NCBI GenBank assembly: GCA_016927755.1
Contig: JAFGLZ010000241.1
Location: 62,001-126,000 of the forward strand
DNA length: 64,000 nucleotides
Direction of reading: 5' to 3'
Source of the DNA: Phycisphaerae bacterium
Lineage (GTDB): Bacteria > Planctomycetota > Phycisphaerae > UBA1845 > JAFGLZ01
Positions within the stretch are counted from its first letter, which is position 1. Each line of letters opens with the position of its first letter. The notes under the pieces are model-generated. The model made no database searches and was not told where the DNA came from. It was given only the letters and a program-made list of their open reading frames with translations. This document shows positions 17,947 through 26,300 of the stretch, piece after piece. The translations under genes were made by a program, and so were the position numbers.

Positions 17947-18855
17947 ATGCCGAGCAGAGGAATCGACCCTCCGCCGATGGAAGATGTGGGCCGTCTCGTG
18001 GACTGGGCCTTGGTCGAGGACGGGGATGGTCTGGACATCACGAGCGAGGTGGCGGTTCCATCGAACGAGAGCGGCGACTACGTACTGATCGCGCGCGAGG
18101 CGGGGGTCTTCGCGGGTCGGATCGTGCTTGATGTGTTTGCGGCGCGGTTTGGCGATCGTGGGGTCATCATCCAGGCAGAGGCACAGGACGGCCAGACGTT
18201 CGATGGTGGGGAGCGTCTTGCAGTTCTGTCGGGATCGCGACGGGACATCCTTCGACTGGAGCGGCCGCTGTTGAACTTTCTACAGCGGTTATGCGGCGTG
18301 GCGAGCATCACGCATCGGTTCGTCGACGAGGTCGCCGGGACAGAGGCCAGGATTCTAGACACGCGGAAGACGATTCCGGGATGGCGACAGCTCGACAAGT
18401 ACGCAGTTCGCTGCGGGGGCGGCATGAATCATCGCATGGGGCTGCACGACGCCGTACTGGTCAAAGACAATCACCTGATCGGCGTACCCACGGAAGGACT
18501 GACACAACTCACGAGGGACCTGGTCAGGCGAGCGCGACGGGCCGAGCCTCGGCCGGATTTCGTCGAGATCGAGGTCGACTCGCTTGCGCAACTGCGGGAG
18601 GTCCTGACGGCGGGTGGTCCGCCTGGCGGGGCGGATCGGGTCCTCCTGGACAACTTCAGCGTTCGGCACTTGCGGGAGGCAGTGGAAATGCGTGACGCCG
18701 GTCCGGGTGCGGCGGTGAAGCTGGAAGCCAGCGGGAGCGTTGCGTTGAGATCGGTTCGTGCCATCGCCGAGACGGGGGTGGATTTCATCTCGGTCGGGGC
18801 GCTGACGCATTCGGCTCCGTGCCTGGATCTGGCGCTCGACGTCGAATCGTCTTGA
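17947..18855 (+). CDS. nadC: Nicotinate-nucleotide pyrophosphorylase (quinolinate phosphoribosyltransferase)
   Basis: 302 residues from the ATG at 17947, which has AGGGAG 6 bases upstream; the GTG at 17932 overlaps that site. The family core is present: LLNFLQRLCGVAS, TRKTIPGWR, KYAVRCGGGMNHRMGL and KDNHL, the phosphoribosyl-diphosphate and quinolinate binding residues. A C-terminal barrel follows (EIEVDSL, LLDNFS, KLEASGSV, ISVGALTHS). It converts quinolinate and PRPP to nicotinate mononucleotide for NAD synthesis. No nadA or nadB lies in the window. Confidence 0.95.
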   Translation: MPSRGIDPPPMEDVGRLVDWALVEDGDGLDITSEVAVPSNESGDYVLIAREAGVFAGRIVLDVFAARFGDRGVIIQAEAQDGQTFDGGERLAVLSGSRRDILRLERPLLNFLQRLCGVASITHRFVDEVAGTEARILDTRKTIPGWRQLDKYAVRCGGGMNHRMGLHDAVLVKDNHLIGVPTEGLTQLTRDLVRRARRAEPRPDFVEIEVDSLAQLREVLTAGGPPGGADRVLLDNFSVRHLREAVEMRDAGPGAAVKLEASGSVALRSVRAIAETGVDFISVGALTHSAPCLDLALDVESS

Positions 18856-18929
18856 GGCGAGAAGCGGGGCGCATCCGTCGGAGACGTGATGGTCGAGGCG
18901 AGTTTCGCCCTGGGTGGTCGCTGGTGTCG

Positions 18930-19142
18930 TGGACGCTGCCGCCGCTGTTGAGTAACATCGCTCTGCACCAGCTCGACATGGAACTGAAGGCCCGAGGGCA
19001 TCGGTTCGTGCGATATGCCGACGACTTCCAGGTATTCAAGACGACATGGCGAGCGGCGTATCGTGTGATGGACCGGTTGGTACAGTTCCTGGAGAAACGG
19101 ATGCACCTGACGGTGCACCGTGATGAGCCGGGAAAGACGGCG
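18930..19142 (+). pseudogene. Group II intron reverse transcriptase/maturase fragment
   Basis: A stretch of about 68 residues reads PPLLSNIALHQLD, then RGHRFVRYADDF, then a helix ending FLEKRMHLTV. This is the palm region of LtrA-like group II intron reverse transcriptases, including the catalytic YADD box. The upstream fingers domain, the downstream maturase (X) and nuclease domains and any intron RNA ends are missing. No start codon or ribosome site serves it. The frame runs on into the antisense of the zinc-ribbon gene, so it is a decayed remnant between nadC and that gene. Confidence 0.75.
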
Positions 19143-19162
19143 CCAACGCTGCCGCGGGCCGC

Positions 19163-19675
19163 TCACAACTTGGCGAGCAATTGTCTCAGGTAGCCCTTTA
19201 TCACGGCGGGGGGGATGCTGGTCAGGGCCTCGGGCGGCGGGGATTGGCTCAGCAGGCGCTTGGCCTTGCTGGCGACTTCGTCCTGACGCCCGACGAGGGA
19301 GGCGGCGATGCTCTCGCAGTCCGCGATCTGACCGTCGCTCATGCCTCTGACGTATCGCACGAGCATGGCGGTCACTCCTTCCGTCTTGCCGGTCGGTTCC
19401 GGCGCGGTGGGGGGGCTCCCCAGGCCGGTGTCGGAGATGTCCACCGTTCCGTCCAGGATGCGGCGCTCGATGGCCCTGTCCTGGGCGTGTCGACGGCGCG
19501 CCCGTTCCTCCTCGTCCTCGTCGACGGGGGCCAGGTCGATTTCCGGGATCTCGTCCTCGGGAGGTCCCGCGTAGACCTTCTGGCCGCAGTTGGAGCATTC
19601 CACCCAGTGCTCCTCGCGATCCGTGGGCGCCGCCATCTTCTGACCGCAACGAGTGCAACGGAGTATCGTCGCCAT
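19163..19675 (-). CDS. Zinc-ribbon protein of unknown function
   Basis: 170 residues. The N-terminus carries two CxxC knuckles, CTRCGQK and CSNCGQK (residues 7-33), a typical zinc ribbon. A strongly acidic linker (EDEIPEIDL, DEDEEER) follows, then a helical C-terminal domain rich in SIAASLVGRQDEVASKAKRLL. There is no membrane segment or known enzymatic motif, so it is probably cytoplasmic. GGAGGAG lies before the ATG. It is 34 bases downstream of der on the same strand and may be co-transcribed. Its 3' end abuts the reverse-transcriptase remnant, read in the opposite direction. Confidence 0.65.
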   Translation of the reverse strand: MATILRCTRCGQKMAAPTDREEHWVECSNCGQKVYAGPPEDEIPEIDLAPVDEDEEERARRRHAQDRAIERRILDGTVDISDTGLGSPPTAPEPTGKTEGVTAMLVRYVRGMSDGQIADCESIAASLVGRQDEVASKAKRLLSQSPPPEALTSIPPAVIKGYLRQLLAKL

Positions 19676-19709
19676 GACACGGCTCCTCCGCGGCTACGAC
19701 TGTTGAGCG

Positions 19710-21062
19710 TTACCGTCGATGCGTTGTCTCTCGCTCGCCGGCTCCCTCGCGTCGGCGAGCACGGAACAGCAGTCGGATCGGGATCTCCTTGAAGGGGAGA
19801 TGTTCCCGCATGCGATTCAGAAGGAACCGCCGGTACCCTTCGTCGATCAGGGACGGGTTGTTCACGAACAGGACGAGGGTCGGCGGGAGGATGCCCACCT
19901 GCGTGGCGTAGTAGATCCTGGGCGGCTTGGCGCCTCGCTTGGACGACGGACCCCGCACGTCCAATGCGTGCCGAAGGGCCTCGTTGAGCCGGCCCGTTCC
20001 GACGCGCATCAGCGACTGATTGAAGAGCGACTGGGCCACGTCGATGGTGGCTTGAACGTTCTTGGTCTTCTTGGCGGTGACGAACGTGATCGGGGCGTAG
20101 CGGAGCTCGGGCAGTACCTTGTCGAGGTACTCGCCGTAGTCCTCGCTGGAGGCTCGCCCCTTTGCCAGGTCCCACTTGTTGATGACCACCACGACGGGCT
20201 TGTCGTACTCGGCGATGTAGGCGCCCAACTTCTTGTCGACCTGGCTGACCGGTTCCGTCGCGTCGATCAGGAACAGCACGACGTCCGCTCGCCGGATGGA
20301 CCATGTCGCCCGGCTGTAGCTGTAGAACTCGACGTCGCTCGAGATCTTGCTCTTCTTTCGGACGCCGGCCGTGTCGATGGCCACGAACGACCTTCCGTCG
20401 ATCTCGAACTGGACGTCGATTGCGTCGCGCGTGGTGCCCGGGACCTCGCTGACGATCACTCGCTCCTGACCGGCCAGGGCGTTGACGAAGGTGCTCTTGC
20501 CGACGTTCCGCCGCCCGACCAGGGCGATTCTCATCACCGGCTCGGACGGACGGTCCCCGCCGGCCGATCGAGCGCTCTCGAGGATCCGCTGGATGAGCTC
20601 GTCCCGCCCTCGACCGTGCTTGGCCGAGACGCACATCGGCTCACCGAAGCCCAGCGAGTAGAACTCGGCGGACGCCGTCTCGTGCTTCTCCGTGTCGGCC
20701 TTGTTGGCCACCAGGACCACGTCCAGCTCGAAGCGCCGAAGGAGCTGGGCGACCTCCTTGTCCAGCGGCGCGACCCCCGCGCGGACGTCGACGACGAACA
20801 GCACCAGGCTGGCCTGGCTCACGGCGTACATGATCTGCTGCTCGACGTGTTCGGTCAGTTGGTCGCTGTCCTCGATGCCATAGCCGCCGGTGTCCACGAG
20901 CTCGAAATAGGTCTCATCGATCTCACAGATCGCGCTGACGCGGTCGCGGGTCACGCCCGCGGTGGGGTCGACGATCGAGATCAACCTGCCCGCCAGTGAG
21001 TTGAGCAGCGAGCTCTTGCCCACGTTCGGACGACCCACGATGGCTACAACGGGAAGCGCCAT
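19710..21062 (-). CDS. der: Ribosome biogenesis GTPase Der (EngA)
   Basis: I start at the ATG at 21062 (MALPVVAIVGRPNVGKS), which matches the family N-terminus; the track start is four codons longer. 450 residues with two tandem GTPase domains: P-loops GRPNVGKSS and GRRNVGKST, DTGG and DTAG switch II motifs, and NKAD and NKWD specificity motifs. A KH-like C-terminal domain follows (PPRIYYATQ, FVNNP, YRRFLLNRMRE). Der assists 50S ribosomal subunit assembly in the cytoplasm. Confidence 0.96.
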   Translation of the reverse strand: MALPVVAIVGRPNVGKSSLLNSLAGRLISIVDPTAGVTRDRVSAICEIDETYFELVDTGGYGIEDSDQLTEHVEQQIMYAVSQASLVLFVVDVRAGVAPLDKEVAQLLRRFELDVVLVANKADTEKHETASAEFYSLGFGEPMCVSAKHGRGRDELIQRILESARSAGGDRPSEPVMRIALVGRRNVGKSTFVNALAGQERVIVSEVPGTTRDAIDVQFEIDGRSFVAIDTAGVRKKSKISSDVEFYSYSRATWSIRRADVVLFLIDATEPVSQVDKKLGAYIAEYDKPVVVVINKWDLAKGRASSEDYGEYLDKVLPELRYAPITFVTAKKTKNVQATIDVAQSLFNQSLMRVGTGRLNEALRHALDVRGPSSKRGAKPPRIYYATQVGILPPTLVLFVNNPSLIDEGYRRFLLNRMREHLPFKEIPIRLLFRARRREGAGERETTHRR

Positions 21063-21183
21063 AACGCCCACCATTGTAGCAGGAGGCGTGAGGAAGTACG
21101 AAGAGGCAAGGAAGAAGAGGCAAGTGTGAACCGCTGACGCGTCAGGCGAGAGGTCCGGACGCTCTCTGCCGGGGGGATCGTGC

Positions 21184-22779
21184 CTAGAGGGTCGGCACCA
21201 GATTGAATTCCAACCTCGGGGCGCCGGTCAGCTCGGTCCTTGTCTTGAGCCAGCGCCGGAGGGCCTCGTGGGTTATCGGAACGTTGCCGAGACTGGCCAG
21301 TTCCAGGGCGGAGGCTCCGTTGGCGAGGTATGCGGCTTGGGTCAGGCTCCCGCCGGCGGCCAGGCCCAGGGAGATCGCGGCCAGCAGTGCGTCGCCGCAA
21401 CCGAGTCGGTCGGTCGTCCGATGCGCCAGGCTGGGCAGGTGCTCGCTGCGGAGGCGCCCGGCCCACTGACGCGAGGCGCGATCCTGGCTTGGCCGATCGA
21501 ACAGGACGAGCCCGTCCTTGCCGAGCGTGACGCAAAGGTGGCGTGTCTGGGTCTTCTGCATGACGTTGTAGGCCACGTGGCTCAGGCCGCTGTCGAAGTC
21601 GTGGATCGAGGCCCGGAGCTCTCGCTCCGTCGGGCATAGCAGGTCGACGTTCTCCATGGCCACCAGGTCGGCCCGGTGCCCGCTCACGTCGCCGGTGATG
21701 ATGGCCTGGCCGCGGCGGAGCTCTCCCATGACCAGCTTCAACAAGGCGCCGCTGATCATGCCGTAGCCGAAGTCACAGAAGATGACGGCGTCGGCGCGGA
21801 GACCTTGATCGATGATAGCCTGCGCGGCCCGCCGTAGCGAGACCGAGTCGAGGGGTTCGGCCTTTCCCTCCTCCACCTTGAAGAGCTTGCTCTCCTCGAC
21901 GAGATACCGCGTCTTCTGGACGATCGTTTGACGGCAGTCAAGCAGCATGCCGTCGATGTCTTCCTCGACGAAGGTTTGCTTGACGTGCTCACTGACGTCG
22001 TCGCGCCCGATCGCGCTGACGATCAGGGGGACCCCGCCGAGCGCCGCGACGTGTCGCGCGACGATGGCGGCTCCGCCCACGTAGCACTGCTCGTCGAGCT
22101 TGGCCAGCGACATCATCGGCGACTCGCTGGCCACGTCGATCGCGTCGCACAGGACGTATCGATCGAGCACGACGTCGCCGACGACCACGACGCGCTTGCC
22201 GGCCATCCGTCCGAGCAGCCGTTCGCTGCTTTCGGCGTCGAGATCGTGCCGGCGGCAGATGGCCCGCAGGCGGTGCCACTGAAGCTCGGCCTCATGGCCG
22301 ATCAGGTCGATCAACTGCGTGCTGGAGAAGACGACCTCGCCGCTCGAGAAGACCACGCGTCCGCCGTATCGCTCGACGATCTCGCGTTCGGCGACGAATC
22401 CGGGCGAGGTGCTCGACTGGTACTCGCGTCCCTTGACGTACAGGTCGGGTCGGACGTGCTCGAGGACGTTGCAGGACGTCGGGTTGGCGTCGATGGTCAC
22501 GTAGTCGACGAACTCCAGGGCGGCCAGGTTCTCGGCGCGGAGCTCCTCGGGAATGTGGGGGCGGGTCGGGCCCTTGTCGATGCAGGCATCGCCGGTGATG
22601 CTGACGACGAGGACGTCGCCCTGCTCCTTGGCGAACCGGAGGTATCGGATGTGGCCCGGGTGCACGATGTCGAAGCAGCCGTGGCATTGGACGATGACCT
22701 TGCCCGCCTTGCGGAGACTAGCGACGGTCTGCACCAGCGACGGCAGGTCCAGGATCTTGGGGCTAACGCGTTCGGGCAT
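21184..22779 (-). CDS. hldE: HldE/RfaE-like fusion: nucleotidyltransferase then PfkB sugar kinase
   Basis: 531 residues. Residues about 25-165 are a cytidylyltransferase-fold domain (HGCFDIVHPGHIRYL, YVKGREY). Residues about 190-515 are a PfkB kinase (VVVGDVVLDRY, GGAAIVARHVAALGG, LGCGDALLA with the catalytic Asp). Escherichia coli HldE has the reverse order, kinase first. The expected role is phosphorylation of D-glycero-D-manno-heptose 7-phosphate and adenylylation of the 1-phosphate, giving ADP-heptose for lipopolysaccharide. The specific sugar is inferred. The active-site GAGD is GCGD here. The start matches the ATG at 22779. Confidence 0.85.
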   Translation of the reverse strand: MPERVSPKILDLPSLVQTVASLRKAGKVIVQCHGCFDIVHPGHIRYLRFAKEQGDVLVVSITGDACIDKGPTRPHIPEELRAENLAALEFVDYVTIDANPTSCNVLEHVRPDLYVKGREYQSSTSPGFVAEREIVERYGGRVVFSSGEVVFSSTQLIDLIGHEAELQWHRLRAICRRHDLDAESSERLLGRMAGKRVVVVGDVVLDRYVLCDAIDVASESPMMSLAKLDEQCYVGGAAIVARHVAALGGVPLIVSAIGRDDVSEHVKQTFVEEDIDGMLLDCRQTIVQKTRYLVEESKLFKVEEGKAEPLDSVSLRRAAQAIIDQGLRADAVIFCDFGYGMISGALLKLVMGELRRGQAIITGDVSGHRADLVAMENVDLLCPTERELRASIHDFDSGLSHVAYNVMQKTQTRHLCVTLGKDGLVLFDRPSQDRASRQWAGRLRSEHLPSLAHRTTDRLGCGDALLAAISLGLAAGGSLTQAAYLANGASALELASLGNVPITHEALRRWLKTRTELTGAPRLEFNLVPTL

Positions 22780-22991
22780 AAGGGTTCCGCTGAAAGTAGC
22801 TACCGGCGCACACCGAGTCCCTGAATTAGTTATCGGTCACTCGACGGGCGGACCTGAATCACTTCCGCGCGTCGCGGCGGCGTAATTATGCCATTGCGGC
22901 GACTTAATGTTCGTACTTAGCGATCGGGCATGGTGCCCGTTGCGGGTTTGGCGGGGTGGGGGCAAGACCAGGGAAGGCGGAGTGTCTCGGG

Positions 22992-23129
22992 CTAGGGGGT
23001 CTTGCCGAGGAACGGGCAGATGATGTAATCCACGACGAAGGAGCCGACCGTGTCGCCGCAGGCTCCCAGGCCGAAGGCACAGCACACGCCCATGAACGAG
23101 AGGAACAACCAGCTATAGAAGCGTCGCAT
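22992..23129 (-). CDS. Small (45-aa) probable lipoprotein, below the ORF-track cutoff
   Basis: The minus strand encodes MRRFYSWLFLSFMGVC, then AFGLGAC and a short Cys-containing tail ending FLGKTP. The first two Arg, a hydrophobic core and LGAC make a plausible lipoprotein signal with a mature part of only about 22 residues. GGAG stands 8 bases before the ATG. The ORFs listed in the track over this region (22837-23085, 22904-23143) lie in the other frames and are Ser/Arg/Pro-rich shadows. It stands alone between hldE and the PLP enzyme. Function unknown. Confidence 0.6.
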   Translation of the reverse strand: MRRFYSWLFLSFMGVCCAFGLGACGDTVGSFVVDYIICPFLGKTP

Positions 23130-23272
23130 CGCTGCGTCTCCACGATCAGGATCGGACCGCCGTCTCGCCGACAGTTACGGCCGGCGGGACGGGTCGCAAC
23201 GGGCTCCGTCCTCGTGACGGCGTTGTGGGTAGGTTACCCGGGCGCCGCGTGCAACACAACCACCCCGGGGCC

Positions 23273-24439
23273 TTACACCTTGGCCGCTCCCTGGCGGACG
23301 CACTTGGTCAGCGCCTCGGTGATTCGCTGGAAGTGCTCCTCGGTGTGATAGGCGTGCGGGGCGAGTCGCAGCTTCCCAGCGCGGACGGTCGCGATGACGG
23401 AGTCCTTCTTGAGTCGCTCGGCCAGATCGTCCGAGTCGATCTCCGGGTGCGTGAGGGCGACGATGCCCGACCATTCGTCGTCCGCTCGGCTGCTGTGGAT
23501 CGTGAACCCCAGGTCGGCAACGACGGCGGCGAGTCGGTCCGTGGCCTTGTGGATCTCCTGCTCCACTCGCTCGCGACCGAACGCTTGGACGACCTCGAGG
23601 GCGGCACGCGCGCCAGCGATTCCGGGGAAATTGACCATGGCGTTCTCGAACCGCCGGGCGTCGCCGAGCAGCTCGAACCGGTAGTCGAGGTAGTTGCTGG
23701 CGTCGACGACCGAGTTGGCACCGACCCAGGTGAACTCGAGCTTATCTCTCAGCTCGGGCGTCGTATAGAAGAGGGCGACGCCCGTCGGCCCGCAGAGCCA
23801 CTTCTGACAACCCGTGGATAGCGCGTCGATGTGGTCTGTCTGGACGTCGATCGGGAAGACGCCGAATGACTGGATCGCATCGACCAGGAAGATCACCCCT
23901 GCCTGTTTGCAGACCGCGCCGAGCCTCGTCAGGTCGTGCCGGTAGCCCGAGGCAAATTGCACGTGCGAGACGGTGAGGAGCCGCGTCCGGTCGGTGATCT
24001 TCTCGGCGTAGGCCTCCACGGGAATGCGTCCCTGCTCGTCGGGATGGATCCAGACGATCTCGACCCCCCGGGCCTCCTGCTGTGCCCACCAGGGGTAGAC
24101 GTTGGCCGGGTACTCCTTGCTGCCGACGATGACCTGATCGCCCGGCCGCCACCGCAGCCCATGCGCGATCAGATTGATGCCGTGCGTCGTGTTCGGCGTA
24201 ACCGCCAAGTCGCTCGGGGCGGCGTTGAGCAGCGATCCGGCCAGGAGCTTGAGTTCCTTGATGTTGCCCACCCAGTCGCAAAGGTGCATGGCGGCATTCT
24301 CCTGGACGTCCTGGACGAACGCCTGCATCGCCTCGGCTACGGGTCGGCTCATCGGGCTGACGCCGGAGTGTGCCACCCATACGAGCGGTTCCAGTGCGGA
24401 GAAGAGCTCCTGGTACTCCGCATGGTCAATCGACTTCAT
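23273..24439 (-). CDS. PLP-dependent aminotransferase class V / cysteine desulfurase-like enzyme
   Basis: 388 residues of fold type I. The PLP-stacking and phosphate region is TPNTTHGINL; the Asp and Gln of the pyridine pocket appear in FLVDAIQS (Asp187, Gln190); the Schiff-base Lys is Lys213 in STGCQKWLCG. The C-terminal small domain ends with LRLAPHAYHTEEHF, as in isopenicillin N epimerase- and desulfurase-like members. There is no conserved Cys loop of true IscS/SufS, so desulfurase activity is doubtful; racemase, lyase or aminotransferase chemistry is equally possible. AGGAGG lies before the ATG. Confidence 0.82.
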   Translation of the reverse strand: MKSIDHAEYQELFSALEPLVWVAHSGVSPMSRPVAEAMQAFVQDVQENAAMHLCDWVGNIKELKLLAGSLLNAAPSDLAVTPNTTHGINLIAHGLRWRPGDQVIVGSKEYPANVYPWWAQQEARGVEIVWIHPDEQGRIPVEAYAEKITDRTRLLTVSHVQFASGYRHDLTRLGAVCKQAGVIFLVDAIQSFGVFPIDVQTDHIDALSTGCQKWLCGPTGVALFYTTPELRDKLEFTWVGANSVVDASNYLDYRFELLGDARRFENAMVNFPGIAGARAALEVVQAFGRERVEQEIHKATDRLAAVVADLGFTIHSSRADDEWSGIVALTHPEIDSDDLAERLKKDSVIATVRAGKLRLAPHAYHTEEHFQRITEALTKCVRQGAAKV

Positions 24440-24793
24440 CGGTTCCTCCTGTCTCTGATGCCGCCTTCGGATCGGACGGGCCCCGCCAGGGCCGGCCCGC
24501 GCCGGCGGGCTTCAGGATCACATGCAATGGTATGGGGCGTAAGGCTTGGCGCTTGTCCGTCATCGCGGTCTTCGTCGCGGGCGCCGTCGAGATTGTCACG
24601 GTGCCGCCTCTGCCCATTCCGGCGACGGTTCCCCCCTCGGCGCAATGCTCCTTGCTTCAGGAAGGGCGGTGACTAAACTAACCCCCGTGCTCGGCCGGCC
24701 AAAGCCACCTTGTGCCCTTGGTCGGCGGCACGGGACTCGTGGCAGTTTAGCATGGACCGACCCTCCAGGGGTACCCCAGCAGGGAGCCAAGGA
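24440..24793. other. Divergent intergenic region
   Basis: About 350 bases between the PLP enzyme (minus) and the URO-D-family gene (plus). It has a GC-rich palindromic stretch near 24478-24511 and one short candidate ORF (listed separately). I see no convincing promoter. Confidence 0.4.
24532..24672 (+). CDS. Doubtful small ORF with hydrophobic N-terminus
   Basis: 46 residues starting MGRKAWRLSVIAVFVAG, which looks like a signal peptide or membrane anchor, followed by a Pro-rich tail with one Cys. No Shine-Dalgarno sequence is visible and the region is otherwise non-coding, so this may be chance. It would precede the URO-D-family gene by 120 bases. Confidence 0.2.
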   Translation: MGRKAWRLSVIAVFVAGAVEIVTVPPLPIPATVPPSAQCSLLQEGR

Positions 24794-25768
24794 ATGGGCG
24801 AACCGACGCATCGCGAACGTTTCACTATGGCCCTCAATGGCAAGCAGCCGCCCGGGCTGGTGCCGCACTTCGAGCTGGTCTTCTACCTGACCATGGAGGC
24901 CTTCGGGAAGGTCCATCCGTCCCACCGCCATTTCCACCAGTGGGATCAGATGTCCAAGGCGGAGAAGCGGGCCCAGCTCGAGGACGCCGCTCGCGTGTAC
25001 CTGATGACAGCCGAACGGTATGGGCACTCGGCCATCTTTCTCCACGGGGCGGGCAGCGGCGGCGAGGAGCATGAGGAGGAGTTCATCAACCTGGTCGACG
25101 AGTTGGGGGGCGGGCAGTATTTCCTGATGATCCACGGCGACGCGACGTACAGCATCCCCAACGGGACCGAGATGATGGCCTGGTGCGGGCGGATCGCCGA
25201 CGACCCTCAGGGCCTCAAGGACGAGGCGCGGCGGATGGTGGATGACGCGATCGCCCGGGCCGAGCGGCTGAAGAAGAATACGGCCCTCGACGGGTTCGCG
25301 ATGTGCGCGGACTACTGCCTGAACGACGGACCCTTTCTCTCGCCGGGCATGTTCGCGGAGTTCGTCACGCCGTATCTGAAGCAGCTCTGTGGGGCGTATC
25401 GCGAGATGGGCCTTTACGCCATCAAACACACCGACGGGAACATCATGCCCATCGTCGAGGACTTGGTGGACGCTGGGCCGCACGCACTGCACTCGCTCGA
25501 CCCCCAGGGCGGCGTGGACATCGCTGAGATCAAGCGGCGCTTCGGCGACCGGCTCTGTCTGATCGGCAACGTGAACTGCGGTCTGTTGGACACGGGGACG
25601 GAGGCCCAGTGCGTCGAGTCGGCCCGGTACTGTCTCGAGCACGGGATGCCCGGGGGGGGCTACATCTTCAGCACGAGCAACTGCGTGTACACCGGAATGG
25701 ACCTGAAGCGGTACGAGTTGATCCTGGACGTCTGGCGCCGGGAGGGCAACTACGATCGGCAGGGCTGA
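24794..25768 (+). CDS. Uroporphyrinogen decarboxylase (URO-D) family protein
   Basis: 324 residues from the ATG at 24794 (GGGAG upstream); the track start is a TTG 28 codons earlier. The N-terminus THRERFTMALNG and the later motifs YAIKHTDGNIMPI, LHSLDPQGGVDI and RLCLIGNVNCG follow the (beta/alpha)8 barrel of URO-D/corrinoid methyltransferase-like proteins. The usual C-terminal GGGYIFSTSNCV segment is present. Members outside haem synthesis often act as methyltransferases with B12 proteins. No corrinoid protein is encoded next to it, so its reaction is undetermined. It is likely not hemE, because the canonical hemE N-terminal arginines are absent. Confidence 0.82.
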   Translation: MGEPTHRERFTMALNGKQPPGLVPHFELVFYLTMEAFGKVHPSHRHFHQWDQMSKAEKRAQLEDAARVYLMTAERYGHSAIFLHGAGSGGEEHEEEFINLVDELGGGQYFLMIHGDATYSIPNGTEMMAWCGRIADDPQGLKDEARRMVDDAIARAERLKKNTALDGFAMCADYCLNDGPFLSPGMFAEFVTPYLKQLCGAYREMGLYAIKHTDGNIMPIVEDLVDAGPHALHSLDPQGGVDIAEIKRRFGDRLCLIGNVNCGLLDTGTEAQCVESARYCLEHGMPGGGYIFSTSNCVYTGMDLKRYELILDVWRREGNYDRQG

Positions 25769-25900
25769 GCGTCCGATATTCACGCCGTCGGCGGGGCCCG
25801 AGGGCTCCTTCGAGCATGGGGGGATCTTCCGGCCTGATTTTGGCTGGATTGGCGGTTCCGCGGCGCTATGCTCTTAGAAACGCAAGAGGAGGAGGGAAGA

Positions 25901-26290
25901 ATGCCCCAGCAGCCGCTTGGCACCGACGCGGGAATGTCGCCGCTTGGCCCGGACGCCGCCACCCCGACACGATACACGCCGATCGAGTTCGAGGAGATCT
26001 ATCAACGCATGGTCGCCGACGAGCTGGCACGGGGCCCGCTGCCGTATCGCCGTCGGCGGAAGCTGATGCGCTACGCGACACAGATCGGCATCAAGCCGTT
26101 CAGGGCAAGCCTGCTGATCGCCGAGGCCCAGCGTCAGGCCGGTCACGTGGACGATCCGGAACTGCAACACCCCGACCCCATCACGCCCCTCGTTCATCCC
26201 GAGCGATGGCCGATCTGGTTTAAGCTGACGGCGGCGATGATCGTGGCTACGCTTGTCGACCTGATGATCATTCGCGCTGTCGGGTGGTAA
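25901..26290 (+). CDS. Small protein with C-terminal membrane segment
   Basis: 129 residues from the ATG at 25901, which has AGGAGGAGGGA directly upstream; the earlier ATG at 25868 overlaps that site. A soluble, Arg-rich stretch (YRRRRKLMRYATQIGI) precedes a single hydrophobic helix near the C-terminus (LTAAMIVATLVDLMII). The topology suggests a tail-anchored inner-membrane protein. I do not recognise the family. It converges on the methyltransferase gene with about 10 bases between stops. Confidence 0.6.
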   Translation: MPQQPLGTDAGMSPLGPDAATPTRYTPIEFEEIYQRMVADELARGPLPYRRRRKLMRYATQIGIKPFRASLLIAEAQRQAGHVDDPELQHPDPITPLVHPERWPIWFKLTAAMIVATLVDLMIIRAVGW

Positions 26291-26300
26291 TCGCCGAGAC

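Noticed and set aside
23273-24439. Calling the PLP enzyme a true cysteine desulfurase (IscS/SufS)
   Set aside because: The Schiff-base Lys region fits, but no catalytic Cys loop is evident and no Fe-S assembly genes are near.
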